Assembly (NCBI GenBank): GCA_900768755.1
Contig: CAAGDV010000036.1
Location: forward strand, 1 to 64,000
Direction: 5' to 3'
DNA: 64,000 nt
From: Lachnospiraceae bacterium
GTDB lineage: Bacteria; Bacillota; Clostridia; Lachnospirales; Lachnospiraceae
Below are positions 38,630-49,655 of the stretch, one piece after another. Under the pieces are notes generated by a model. That model did no database searches. It had not been told where the DNA came from and was given only the letters and a program-made list of their open reading frames with translations. Numbering within the stretch: the stretch's first letter is position 1; each line of letters begins with the position of its first letter. The translations under genes and the position numbers were made by a program.

Positions 38630-39343
38630 ATGAACAGATTTTTTAAAAAACCGTATATTGCGATTATTATCGGAATAATTGCGTGCGGAGTTATTTTTGA
38701 TTTAACGGGTAATGCCGGGGCAACCACGGATGTCGCCATTTCAGAAGAGACAAGCAATGAACAGTTACATATTTTTTTGAGCGCGTCCCAGATGCCGACG
38801 ATTAATCATGGTGTAATGGACATATACAGCGACAAGGTTTCGGCGCTGTTTGGTACAGAGCCGGATGACGCGATTGAGAATGAGCAGGAAACAGCAATCG
38901 AAGCTGAAACGGAGGTCTCGGAGGAGACGACTTTGGAGGCTGAGACCGAAGCAGCTTTTGTTCCTGTTATTTCATACAGCGAAGAGGACTACAACAATTT
39001 TTTAAGAATTGTTGAGGCGGAGGCTACAGGCGGAGACGTCAAGTCAAAAATGCTTGTTGCGAACGTAATTATCAACAGGGTAAAAGACAGCTATTTTCCG
39101 AATAATTTGACGGATGTTATTTTCCAGAAAGAGCAGTTTTCCCCGATTTACGACGGAAGATTTTATACCGTAACCGTTACCGACACCACAATTGAGGCCG
39201 TTAACCGGGCGCTGGCCGGCGAGGATTACTCACAGGGAGCGACTTTTTTCTGCACTACATATCTGGCTTCAAAGGATATATGGCATACAAGAACTTTGAA
39301 GAGACTGTTTGAGTACGGCGGACACGTGTATTTTGCATTATAA
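38630..39343 (+). CDS. SleB-type cell wall hydrolase
   Basis: A 237-residue exported Hydrolase_2 (SleB/CwlJ-like) protein. An N-terminal signal or anchor helix (residues ~7-27) is followed by a Glu/Thr-rich spacer (to ~120) and the catalytic domain. The likely catalytic Glu is in LRIVEAEATGGD; AMLVANVIINR-like KMLVANVIINRVK, QFSPIYDGRF and GATFFCT follow. In spore formers SleB cleaves cortex peptidoglycan, but vegetative homologues also exist and sporulation cannot be inferred from this gene alone. GAGG precedes ATG 38630. It has its own promoter. Confidence 0.88.
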   Translation: MNRFFKKPYIAIIIGIIACGVIFDLTGNAGATTDVAISEETSNEQLHIFLSASQMPTINHGVMDIYSDKVSALFGTEPDDAIENEQETAIEAETEVSEETTLEAETEAAFVPVISYSEEDYNNFLRIVEAEATGGDVKSKMLVANVIINRVKDSYFPNNLTDVIFQKEQFSPIYDGRFYTVTVTDTTIEAVNRALAGEDYSQGATFFCTTYLASKDIWHTRTLKRLFEYGGHVYFAL

Positions 39344-39355
39344 GTATTTTTGCTA

Positions 39356-39385
39356 TTGTATTTTGCCTGCACAGTGTGTTAGAAT
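39356..39385 (+). promoter_or_regulatory. Putative thrC promoter
   Basis: TTGTAT (39356-39361) and TAGAAT (39380-39385) with an 18-bp spacer lie 36 nt before the thrC start. Confidence 0.6.
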
Positions 39386-39421
39386 ATTACTCAAATACAG
39401 TTGAAAAAGGCGGTAGACACA

Positions 39422-40912
39422 ATGAGTTTGATGTATAAAAGTACCAGAAGCAGCGATGTTAATGTGACGGCTTCACAGGCCATACTTAAGGGACTGGCGG
39501 ATGATGGCGGTTTGTATGTTCCGGAGAGAATCCCGAAGCTTGATGTTGAACTTTCAAAGCTTAAGGATATGGACTACAGGCAGGTTGCGTATGAGGTTAT
39601 GAAGCTCTACCTTACTGATTTTACGGAGGAGGAGCTTAAGAATTGTATCAATAACGCATACGATTCCAAGTTTGATACGGATGAGATTGCACCTCTTGTG
39701 AAGGCAAATGGGGCTTATTTTCTGGAATTGTTCCATGGAGCGACCATTGCATTTAAGGATATGGCATTATCTATTCTGCCGCATCTCATGACAACGAGTG
39801 CGCGCAAGAACAATATTTCCAATGAGATTGTAATACTTACCGCGACATCAGGCGACACGGGTAAAGCTGCGCTGGCAGGATTTGCGGATGTACCGGGCAC
39901 AAGAATCATTGTTTTTTATCCAAAGAACGGTGTCAGCCCGATTCAGGAGAAGCAGATGGTTACCCAGAAGGGGGACAATACCTCGGTAGTCGGAATCATC
40001 GGCAATTTTGACGATGCCCAGACAGGCGTCAAGAATATGTTCGGGGATAAGGAACTTGCGGCAGAGCTTGCGGCCAACGGCTTCCAGTTCTCATCAGCCA
40101 ATTCGATTAATATCGGAAGGCTGGTTCCGCAGATTGTTTATTATATCTATTCATATACAAGGCTTCTTGCGAGCGACGAGATTGCGCCGGGAGAGAAGAT
40201 TAACGTTGTTGTTCCTACAGGTAATTTCGGTAATATTCTTGCGGCTTACTATGCAAAGAATATGGGACTTCCGATTAACCGTCTTATCTGTGCATCCAAC
40301 GAGAACAAAGTTCTTTTTGAATTCCTTTCGACGGGAACTTATGACAGAAACCGTGAGTTTGTGCTGACCACATCGCCTTCAATGGACATTCTTATCTCAA
40401 GCAATCTTGAGAGACTTATCTATAAGATTGCCGGTGATGATGCGGACGCTACCAGGGCGTTTATGGACAGCCTTAAGAAGGACGGAGTGTATACAATCAC
40501 TGATGCAATGAAGAGTGAGCTGGCGGATTTTTACGGTAATTATGCGAGCGAGCAGGATACCGCGGACGCCATCAGGTCAATTTATGACAACACAGGTTAT
40601 GTGATTGACACACATACTGCCGTGGCTGCAAGTGTGTTCAGAAAATACCTTAAGGACACCAATGACACTACCAGGACAATAATTGCGTCAACAGCGAGCC
40701 CGTTTAAGTTTACAAGAAGCGTTATGGAAGCTATCGACAGCAAGTACAGCGCTATGGGTGATTTTGAACTTGTCGACAAGTTAAGCGCAATTGCCAACGT
40801 TTCGGTTCCGCAGGCGATTGAGGATATAAGGAGCGCACCAATACGTCATACAACCGTATGTGACAGAAGCGAGATGCTTGCAACAGTAAAAAATATACTT
40901 GATATTAAATAA
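39422..40912 (+). CDS. thrC: Threonine synthase
   Basis: A 496-residue PLP enzyme (fold type II) that converts O-phosphohomoserine to threonine. The cofactor lysine is K112 in HGATIAFKDMALS, with TATSGDTGKAAL and VVPTGNFGN as the phosphate-binding loops. The long form with the N-terminal LADDGGLYVPERIP region is typical. ATG 39422 has an AAGGCGG site about 8 nt upstream; a TTG at 39401 is rejected. It is monocistronic, with its own promoter and a strong terminator. Confidence 0.97.
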   Translation: MSLMYKSTRSSDVNVTASQAILKGLADDGGLYVPERIPKLDVELSKLKDMDYRQVAYEVMKLYLTDFTEEELKNCINNAYDSKFDTDEIAPLVKANGAYFLELFHGATIAFKDMALSILPHLMTTSARKNNISNEIVILTATSGDTGKAALAGFADVPGTRIIVFYPKNGVSPIQEKQMVTQKGDNTSVVGIIGNFDDAQTGVKNMFGDKELAAELAANGFQFSSANSINIGRLVPQIVYYIYSYTRLLASDEIAPGEKINVVVPTGNFGNILAAYYAKNMGLPINRLICASNENKVLFEFLSTGTYDRNREFVLTTSPSMDILISSNLERLIYKIAGDDADATRAFMDSLKKDGVYTITDAMKSELADFYGNYASEQDTADAIRSIYDNTGYVIDTHTAVAASVFRKYLKDTNDTTRTIIASTASPFKFTRSVMEAIDSKYSAMGDFELVDKLSAIANVSVPQAIEDIRSAPIRHTTVCDRSEMLATVKNILDIK

Positions 40913-40931
40913 ATCAACACTTATTTTTCAC

Positions 40932-40970
40932 ATTGGTATTATACAATCACTGTATAATACCAATTTTTTT
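40932..40970 (+). terminator. Perfect 14-bp palindrome: thrC terminator or regulator operator
   Basis: ATTGGTATTATACA (40932-40945) and TGTATAATACCAAT (40951-40964) are perfectly paired around ATCAC, then seven T. It is a textbook terminator for thrC. Its right arm also contains TATAAT, and GGAGGGGG of the next gene begins directly after, so it may carry or overlap the response-regulator promoter. Confidence 0.9.
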
Positions 40971-40986
40971 GGAGGGGGATCAGCTT

Positions 40987-41670
40987 ATGAACAGAATTCT
41001 GGTAGTTGATGATGAAGAGAGAATCCGTGTGATTATCCGAAAATATGCGGAATTCGAGGGCTACGAGATTGACGAGGCAGCGGACGGCATGGAGGCGGTT
41101 TTAAAGACCAGAGCTGAAGATTATGACCTGATAATCATGGATGTAATGATGCCCGAGCTTGACGGGTTTTCTGCCTGCAAAGAGATAAGAAAGAGCAAGG
41201 ATGTGCCTATTATTATGCTGTCGGCACGCGGTGAAGAGTATGATCGCATTCATGGCTTTGAGCTTGGCATAGACGATTATGTGGTTAAGCCTTTTTCACC
41301 GAGGGAGCTTATGCTTCGCGTTAATGCGGTGCTTTCAAGAGGAAGAAGTCTCAAATCCGGAACAAATGAGTCGGAGAGGGATGTGTTTAAGAAAGAAGGA
41401 CTTTTGGTTGATTTCACCGCAAGAATGGTGTTTGTGGACGGAATCGAAGTCAATATGACACCAAAAGAATATGATCTTTTGTTCTACATGGTCAAGAACC
41501 GCGGAATTGCGCTTTCGCGCGAGAGGCTCATAACCGAGGTGTGGGGATATGATTATTACGGCGATGACCGCACTTTGGACACACATATCAAAATTCTCAG
41601 AGGAAGCCTTGGCGAGTATCGTAAATTTTTGATTACTTTGCGGGGAGTGGGATACCGTTTTGAAGCATAG
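40987..41670 (+). CDS. OmpR/PhoB-family response regulator
   Basis: A 227-residue DNA-binding regulator. The receiver has VDDEERI, the phospho-acceptor Asp in LIIMDVMMPELDG, the MLSARGEEYD Ser and the VVKPFSP Lys. The winged-helix domain has MTPKEYDLLFYM and VWGYDYYGDDRTLDTHIKILR. It is the partner of the kinase whose start overlaps its last codons. GGAGGGGG lies 10 nt before ATG 40987. Targets are unknown. Confidence 0.96.
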   Translation: MNRILVVDDEERIRVIIRKYAEFEGYEIDEAADGMEAVLKTRAEDYDLIIMDVMMPELDGFSACKEIRKSKDVPIIMLSARGEEYDRIHGFELGIDDYVVKPFSPRELMLRVNAVLSRGRSLKSGTNESERDVFKKEGLLVDFTARMVFVDGIEVNMTPKEYDLLFYMVKNRGIALSRERLITEVWGYDYYGDDRTLDTHIKILRGSLGEYRKFLITLRGVGYRFEA

Positions 41671-43195
41671 ACATTCTCATCACAGAAAAATAAGTGTAAA
41701 GTGGCAGGTGTTCATGTGTTTTGTCGGCTTTACGGTGTTTTTGCTGCTTTTGGTGTGGTACTTTCAGATTGCGCACCTCAACAGCTTCTACAAGAACATA
41801 AAGAGAAAAGAACTGAAAAAAGCGGCGGAGGAGTTACTTGACTATGTTGACAGCAGTGAACTTGCACGTGCAGTCATAAGAATTGCGGATGTGTACGACA
41901 TCACAATCAACATTGTCGATTCTTCCGGACAAAGTGTATGTCAGTCGCACCTGACGGAGAACAGCCATATAAGCATATACAGGCCGGAGCGGTACGAAGA
42001 ACTAAAGAATATGGTGAACGATAACGGCGGAACCTTTATGTTTGAGGTGAGCGGGAAATATCGTGAGGACAAGTTCCAGACAATGCGTCCGGAGGATGGC
42101 AAGATACCGGAGGGTGAATTCAGACCGGATGAAGGACTGATTACACATTTTAAGGAGGTTGACAATGCCATAAGCATGGTATATCTGCGCCTCGTGACGG
42201 ACTCCGACGGACAGGAATATATGATTATGATGAATTCCCTGATTACGCCTGTGGATGCAACGGTCAATACCTTGAGAATTCAGTTTATATACATTACGTT
42301 AATCTTTATTGTTTTGACACTTATTGTCGCCATAATACTTGCGCGTACCATTGCACGACCGATTGAAAAGATTAATGATTCGGCCAAAAAACTGGCGGAC
42401 GGGGATTTTGAACCGCGGTTTGAGGCAAAAGGCTACCGCGAGGTGTGTGAATTGTCGGACACGCTTAACTATGCAGCAGTTGAACTCGGTAAGACGGAAC
42501 GGCTCCAGAGAGAACTTCTGGCGAATGTATCGCATGACCTTCGCACCCCGTTAACAATGATTACGGCTTATTCCGAGGTAATGCGCGACCTTCCCGGCGA
42601 GAATACTCCGGAGAATGCACAGGTTATAATCGATGAGTCCAAAAGACTCACGACGCTCGTCAATGATATGCTGGATTTGTCAAAGCTTCAGGCCGGGGCT
42701 TCCAGCTTTAAGCGGGAGGTTTTTGATTTTACGGCAAGCATTTTGAAGGTGATGAAGCGTTTTTCACAGTTTACGAAACAGCAGGGATACAACATCATTT
42801 TTGAATACGATGACGATGTCAAAGTGTGTGCGGATGAGTACAAGGTATATCAGGTAATCTACAACCTTATCAACAACGCAATCAACTACGCGGGCGAGGA
42901 TAAGGAGGTCATTGTCAGACAGATTGTAAAAGGCGACAGTGTAAGGCTTGAAGTGACCGACCACGGTGCCGGAATAGCCGAGGATGAGCTCGCCAATATA
43001 TGGGACAGATATTACAAAGTGGATAAGACGCACAAAAGAGCGGTGCAGGGCTCAGGAATCGGTCTTTCCATAGTAAAAAATATCATGAAACTCCACAACG
43101 GACGGTATGGGGTTGAGTCCAAACCCGGCGAGGGAAGTACGTTCTGGTTTGAACTGGACATTGCGCATGAAGTGGATGAAACAGAGAGTAAATAG
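41660..43195 (+). CDS. Sensor histidine kinase of the adjacent two-component pair
   Basis: A 511-residue kinase. TM1 (~15-35), an extracellular sensor of ~170 residues and TM2 (~205-230) are followed by HAMP, HisKA (NVSHDLRTPLTMI) and HATPase (NLINNAINYAGED, DHGAGIAEDEL, GSGIGLSIVK). The start is most likely TTG 41660, which overlaps the regulator stop by 11 nt; no internal ATG would preserve TM1. GGGGAG lies about 12 nt upstream. The layout resembles CssS/VanS-type envelope sensors, but the signal is unknown. A terminator follows. Confidence 0.93.
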   Translation: MKHRHSHHRKISVKWQVFMCFVGFTVFLLLLVWYFQIAHLNSFYKNIKRKELKKAAEELLDYVDSSELARAVIRIADVYDITINIVDSSGQSVCQSHLTENSHISIYRPERYEELKNMVNDNGGTFMFEVSGKYREDKFQTMRPEDGKIPEGEFRPDEGLITHFKEVDNAISMVYLRLVTDSDGQEYMIMMNSLITPVDATVNTLRIQFIYITLIFIVLTLIVAIILARTIARPIEKINDSAKKLADGDFEPRFEAKGYREVCELSDTLNYAAVELGKTERLQRELLANVSHDLRTPLTMITAYSEVMRDLPGENTPENAQVIIDESKRLTTLVNDMLDLSKLQAGASSFKREVFDFTASILKVMKRFSQFTKQQGYNIIFEYDDDVKVCADEYKVYQVIYNLINNAINYAGEDKEVIVRQIVKGDSVRLEVTDHGAGIAEDELANIWDRYYKVDKTHKRAVQGSGIGLSIVKNIMKLHNGRYGVESKPGEGSTFWFELDIAHEVDETESK

Positions 43196-43221
43196 ATAAT
43201 TTTAAAAGATTTTTTGCACAG

Positions 43222-43251
43222 GAGTCCGGAGCATATATATGCCTCGAACTC

Positions 43252-43258
<7 letters not shown>
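43222..43258 (+). terminator. Imperfect terminator after the kinase gene
   Basis: GAGTCCGGAGCATAT and ATATGCCTCGAACTC form a stem of about 15 bp with two mismatches and a G-U pair, followed by TTGTTTTT. That T-run overlaps the -35 of the next promoter. Confidence 0.6.
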
Positions 43259-45238
<1,980 letters not shown>

Positions 45239-45247
45239 GAGGGTATG

Positions 45248-47533
45248 ATGGCAGAGACAATTTTCAAAACAGAATATTCGGATATTATGAAGAAGTCTTA
45301 CATCGACTACTCCATGAGCGTTATTACCGCCCGTGCCGTGCCGGATGTAAGAGACGGATTAAAGCCCGTCCAGAGGCGTGTGCTTTACGCCATGGACCAG
45401 CTTGGGCTCAATTATGACAAACCGCACCGTAAGTCGGCGCGTATTGTCGGTGATGCAATGGGTAAATACCATCCGCACGGCGACAGTTCAATCTATGAGA
45501 CACTGGTTGTGATGGAGCAGGATTTTAAAAAAGGAATGGCGTTGGTTGACGGACATGGCAATTTCGGCTCAATAGAGGGCGATGTCGCCGCCGCCATGCG
45601 ATACACCGAGGCACGTCTTAAGAAATTTACCCAGGAAGTGTACCTTAAGGATCTTGACAAGAATGTGGTTGATTTTGTGCCAAACTTTGATGAGACCGAG
45701 AAGGAACCGGCGGTTCTGCCCGTAAGGGTTCCCAATCTTTTAATCAACGGCTCCGAGGGTATTGCCGTCGGTATGACCACCAGTATTCCGACCCACAATC
45801 TTTGCGAAGTAATCGACGCCGTAAAGGCTTATATGGACAATGAGAACATCACCACGGGCGAGCTTATGGAATATGTCATCGGACCCGATTTTCCGACGGG
45901 CGGAAGAGTGGTCAATAAGAGTGAGCTCCTTGAGGTGTATGAGACGGGCAGCGGCAAAATAAAGCTTCGAGGCAACGTCGTTTTTGAACCCGGCAAAAAG
46001 AAAACCGATAAGGACAAGCTTGTTATCACCGAGATTCCTTATACCATGATAGGTGCGGGAATCAGCAAGTTCATCGCCGATGTTGTTGACCTTGTCGAGA
46101 CCAAAAAGACCCAGGATATCACGGATATTTCGAATGAATCATCCAAAGAAGGAATAAGAATTGTTCTGGAGCTTAAGAAAAATGCGGATGTGACGAAACT
46201 TGAGAATCTTCTCTACAAGAAGACGAAGCTTGAGGATACCTTTGGTGTAAATATGCTCACGATTGCGGACGGACGCCCCGAGGTTCTGGGACTTAGGGAT
46301 ATTATTAAGCATCATGTTAATTTCCAGTATGAGATTAATACCCGCAAATACCGCACGCTCCTTGATAAGGAGTACGGCAACAAGGAGATTAAAGAGGGTC
46401 TCATAAGAGCCTGCAACATAATTGACCTGATTATTGAGATTCTGCGAGGCAGTACCAGCCTTAAGCAGGCAAAAGCGTGCCTTGTGGAAGGTGTTACGGA
46501 GGGAATAAAGTTTAAGAGCGGGCAGTCAGAAAAGGATGCCCAGAAGCTTCATTTTACCGAGCGTCAGGCGACGGCAATTCTTGAGCTGCGTCTCTACAAG
46601 CTCATCGGTCTTGAGATAGAAGCCCTCGAGAAAGAATACGAGGACACTCTCGGAAGAATTGCAGAGTACGAGGAGATTCTTAATTCGCCCCGCGCGATGA
46701 AGAAGGTCATCAAAAAAGACCTCGATGCAATCAAAAAAGAATACGGAATGCCGAGACTCACCCGGATTGAGGATGCCGAGGCGGCTGTGTATGAGGAGCC
46801 GAAGATGGTTGAGCAGGAGGTTGTTTTTGTGATGGACCGTTTCGGCTATGCAAAGACCATAGATACCGCATCTTTTGACAGAAACAGAGACGCCGTATTT
46901 GCGGAGAACAAATACATTTTTACCTGCATGAACACCGACAAAATATGTATTTTTACCCATAACGGCAACCTCCATCAGATAAAGGTTAAGGATGTCCCGT
47001 TTACGACCAAATTCCGTGACAAAGGAACACCTATCGACAATCTCGGTAATTACAGCAGCGCGGGCGAGGAGATTGTGTATCTCTGTCCGGCGGCCGGTCT
47101 TGTGGGAAGAAAATTCCTTTTTGTCAGCAGACTGGGTATGATGAAGCTTGTTGACGGCAGTGAATTCGATGTTTCAAAAAGAACTGTTGCTGCGACGAAG
47201 CTTATGGACGATGACAGCCTTATTACGATTATGGCAACCAATGCCAGAGTTCTTACGGCAGGTGAAGAAAGCAAGGTCGTAAGCGACCAGATTGTCATTA
47301 TCCAGACAGTTGACGGGTGCTTCCTCAAATTTTCCCTGGAGGAGATACCCGAGAAAAAGAAGGGCGCAGTTGGAGTGCGCGGAATAAAGCTTTCCGGAAA
47401 CGACAGAATCGATGATGTGTATCTGATACCTGACGGAGCGGATATAACCATAGATTACAAGGGCAAAGAGCTTTCGCTCAAGAAGCTTAAGCTTTCCAAA
47501 AGGGACGGAAAAGGAACTAAAATCAGAACTTAG
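45248..47533 (+). CDS. parC: Type IIA topoisomerase subunit A (topo IV ParC-like)
   Basis: A 761-residue DNA breakage-rejoining subunit. The catalytic Tyr (Y119) is in AAAMRYTEARL; the quinolone-region motif HGDSSIYE keeps the sensitive Ser and Glu. The C-terminal beta-pinwheel is present, but the GyrA box (consensus QRRGGKG) is replaced by a segment reading DRNRDAVFAENKY. With its short length, this favours a decatenase (topo IV) over a supercoiling gyrase. Start ATG 45248 is preferred to ATG 45245 for spacing from GGAGGG. The gene is 9 nt after parE. Confidence 0.82.
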   Translation: MAETIFKTEYSDIMKKSYIDYSMSVITARAVPDVRDGLKPVQRRVLYAMDQLGLNYDKPHRKSARIVGDAMGKYHPHGDSSIYETLVVMEQDFKKGMALVDGHGNFGSIEGDVAAAMRYTEARLKKFTQEVYLKDLDKNVVDFVPNFDETEKEPAVLPVRVPNLLINGSEGIAVGMTTSIPTHNLCEVIDAVKAYMDNENITTGELMEYVIGPDFPTGGRVVNKSELLEVYETGSGKIKLRGNVVFEPGKKKTDKDKLVITEIPYTMIGAGISKFIADVVDLVETKKTQDITDISNESSKEGIRIVLELKKNADVTKLENLLYKKTKLEDTFGVNMLTIADGRPEVLGLRDIIKHHVNFQYEINTRKYRTLLDKEYGNKEIKEGLIRACNIIDLIIEILRGSTSLKQAKACLVEGVTEGIKFKSGQSEKDAQKLHFTERQATAILELRLYKLIGLEIEALEKEYEDTLGRIAEYEEILNSPRAMKKVIKKDLDAIKKEYGMPRLTRIEDAEAAVYEEPKMVEQEVVFVMDRFGYAKTIDTASFDRNRDAVFAENKYIFTCMNTDKICIFTHNGNLHQIKVKDVPFTTKFRDKGTPIDNLGNYSSAGEEIVYLCPAAGLVGRKFLFVSRLGMMKLVDGSEFDVSKRTVAATKLMDDDSLITIMATNARVLTAGEESKVVSDQIVIIQTVDGCFLKFSLEEIPEKKKGAVGVRGIKLSGNDRIDDVYLIPDGADITIDYKGKELSLKKLKLSKRDGKGTKIRT

Positions 47534-47552
47534 ATTGTGAGGCGATTGAATA

Positions 47553-48932
47553 ATGGCCGTTGGAAAATATGAAATGGATATGTGCGAGGGACCGTTGCTT
47601 AAGAAGATGCTTTTCTTCGCACTGCCGCTTATGTTCTCAAGCATGCTGCAATTATTGTTTAATGCAGCGGACACAATTGTTGTGGGACAGTTCTGCGGTG
47701 ATAATTCGCTGGGCGCGGTGGGCTCTAACGGTGCACTTATTAATCTTTTGACCAATGTGTTTATCGGACTCAGTGTCGGAGCCAATGTGCTTGTTGCCAA
47801 ATTCTATGGCGCCGGGAACAAAGAGTCACTTCATGATACCGTTCACACTGCGGTCCTTATGAGTCTGGTTTGCGGCGTGGTACTTCTGGTAATCGGAGAG
47901 GTGTTTGCAAGACAGCTTCTCATTCTGATGAAGACTCCGGCGGGAATACTGGATTTGTCAACCACATACTTAAGAATATATTTTCTCGGCATGCCGGCGA
48001 TGATGTTTTACAATTTCGGAAGCGCAATACTTAGAGCGGTGGGAGATACCAAAAGACCGCTGTACTACCTGTCTTTTGCGGGAGTTGTCAATGTCGGGCT
48101 GAATCTTTTGCTCGTAATCGTATTCAGACTTGATGTGGCGGGAGTTGCCATTGCAACCGTTATCTCGCAGCTGATATCCGCGGTACTGGTTCTTAGGTGT
48201 CTTCTTAAAGATTCAGGCTCGGTGCGGCTGTCGATAAAAGAACTTCACATCAATAAGCACATTCTCGGAAAGATTTTAAGAATCGGACTCCCGGCAGGTT
48301 TTCAGGGCTCGATTTTTTCGCTTTCCAATGTTGTCATTCAGTCATCGGTCAACACTTTCGGAGAGATAGTGGTGTCGGGTAATTCCGCAGCCGCCAATAT
48401 TGAAGGCTTTGTGTACATGGCGATGAACGCATTTCACCATACGACGCTGTCATTTACCGGGCAGAATCACGGCGCGGGCAATATGAAAAGAGTCCGTAAG
48501 ACTTTGCTTTTGGGGCAGGCGTGCGTAACTGTTACCGGACTTGTTTTCGGGCAGCTTGTTGTTCTTTTCGGAAGACCGCTTCTGTCGATATACACTGACA
48601 CACCCGAAGCCATTGCAGCCGGAATGGTCCGACTTACAATAATTTGCGGAACGTATTTTCTCTGCGGCAATATGGATGTGATGGTGGGCTCGCTTCGCGG
48701 CATCGGATACGCCGTGATGCCGATGATTGTATCGCTTGTGGGCGCGTGCGGACTCAGGCTTTTATGGATTGCCACGGTGTTTCGGGTGCCGCAGTACCAT
48801 ACGATTGACACGGTGTACCTGTCCTATCTCGTAAGCTGGGCGATAACAACACTGGTGCATGTGGTGTGTTTTGTGATTGTGTGGAAAAAAATAAAGACAA
48901 AAAATATTGCAGATGTGACGAGGTTAACTTGA
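47553..48932 (+). CDS. MATE-family efflux transporter
   Basis: A 459-residue protein with about 12 transmembrane helices of the multidrug and toxic compound extrusion family, exporting cationic compounds against Na+ or H+. It begins with the typical MATE layout (LFFALPLMFSSMLQLLFNAADTIVVGQF), and an equivalent second half starts near residue 235 (LRIGLPAGFQGSIFSLSNVVIQ). The substrate is unknown. It lies 19 nt behind parC, which may place it on the same transcript. GAGG precedes ATG 47553. Confidence 0.93.
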   Translation: MAVGKYEMDMCEGPLLKKMLFFALPLMFSSMLQLLFNAADTIVVGQFCGDNSLGAVGSNGALINLLTNVFIGLSVGANVLVAKFYGAGNKESLHDTVHTAVLMSLVCGVVLLVIGEVFARQLLILMKTPAGILDLSTTYLRIYFLGMPAMMFYNFGSAILRAVGDTKRPLYYLSFAGVVNVGLNLLLVIVFRLDVAGVAIATVISQLISAVLVLRCLLKDSGSVRLSIKELHINKHILGKILRIGLPAGFQGSIFSLSNVVIQSSVNTFGEIVVSGNSAAANIEGFVYMAMNAFHHTTLSFTGQNHGAGNMKRVRKTLLLGQACVTVTGLVFGQLVVLFGRPLLSIYTDTPEAIAAGMVRLTIICGTYFLCGNMDVMVGSLRGIGYAVMPMIVSLVGACGLRLLWIATVFRVPQYHTIDTVYLSYLVSWAITTLVHVVCFVIVWKKIKTKNIADVTRLT

Positions 48933-48967
48933 CGTGGCCTTTTTCACGGAAGAATGTGTGACGCAAA

Positions 48968-49001
48968 ATAAGGAGGTGAACTTAAAAAGTTCCCTCCTTA
49001 T
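48968..49001 (+). terminator. Strong hairpin after the MATE gene
   Basis: ATAAGGAGGTGAACTT (48968-48983) pairs with AAGTTCCCTCCTTAT (48987-49001), with one bulge. The following sequence is AT-rich but has no clean T-run, so termination is plausible, not certain. Pairing would also mask the AAGGAGG it contains. Confidence 0.6.
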
Positions 49002-49116
49002 GCTATTATATTACCACAAAATGCCGAAAATTTCAAGACTGTTTAGCAGAACACCCCGGTGCTATACTGTACGCATGTCAGATAATGACAAAACATTCAT
49101 GAGAGGAGCAGGGGTT

Positions 49117-49650
49117 ATGGGAGATAACTGGCTGGATTTGTTTTGCGGTAAGAATCAGTTGGACGCGGTAATCGAAACAAATCAATATACAAAGCGGTTC
49201 GGACTTTCGTTGTCAAAGCAGGACGCGGAGATGATTCTGGAAAATCAAAAGACGGTATTGCGTGAACAGAGGAGGTTTGAATTTGGAGAAAGTATATTGT
49301 CAAAAATTATTTATGAGTTTTGTGATTCCGATTATATCGATGGGGATAACTATGCCGATACGATAATGCGTCTGCAGGAAATTTTTTATCTTTATAAGAA
49401 CGAAATGAATGATGAGATTACGGACGATGAGCTGATTCATATTATGAAAGACCAATATGAGCTGCTGTGTTTCGGTGATCTGGATTATCTGGAGAATACC
49501 TGCCTTTCTGATTTTGCGGCGGCAATCCGCGCAGGGTACGGTGGATACCACGCTAAGGACGGATACGGCGAGTACAATAAATTCGACACGCAGGAAAGAT
49601 GGAGTTACGAGCTGTACGCGCAGGCACTGAATGAGCTTTTCGGGAGGTAG
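49117..49650 (+). CDS. DUF6323-family protein
   Basis: A 177-residue soluble, mostly helical protein. Segments such as LSLSKQDAEMILENQ, RRFEFGESILSKII, FCDSDYI and EIFYLYKNEMND match what I recall of DUF6323 (recalled from the family name, not searched). Function is unknown. ATG 49117 is chosen because GAGAGGAGCAGGGG precedes it; an in-frame start at 48934 would cross the MATE hairpin. It is followed 5 nt later by the DUF6179 gene, the usual partner. Confidence 0.72.
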   Translation: MGDNWLDLFCGKNQLDAVIETNQYTKRFGLSLSKQDAEMILENQKTVLREQRRFEFGESILSKIIYEFCDSDYIDGDNYADTIMRLQEIFYLYKNEMNDEITDDELIHIMKDQYELLCFGDLDYLENTCLSDFAAAIRAGYGGYHAKDGYGEYNKFDTQERWSYELYAQALNELFGR

Positions 49651-49655
49651 ACGGG

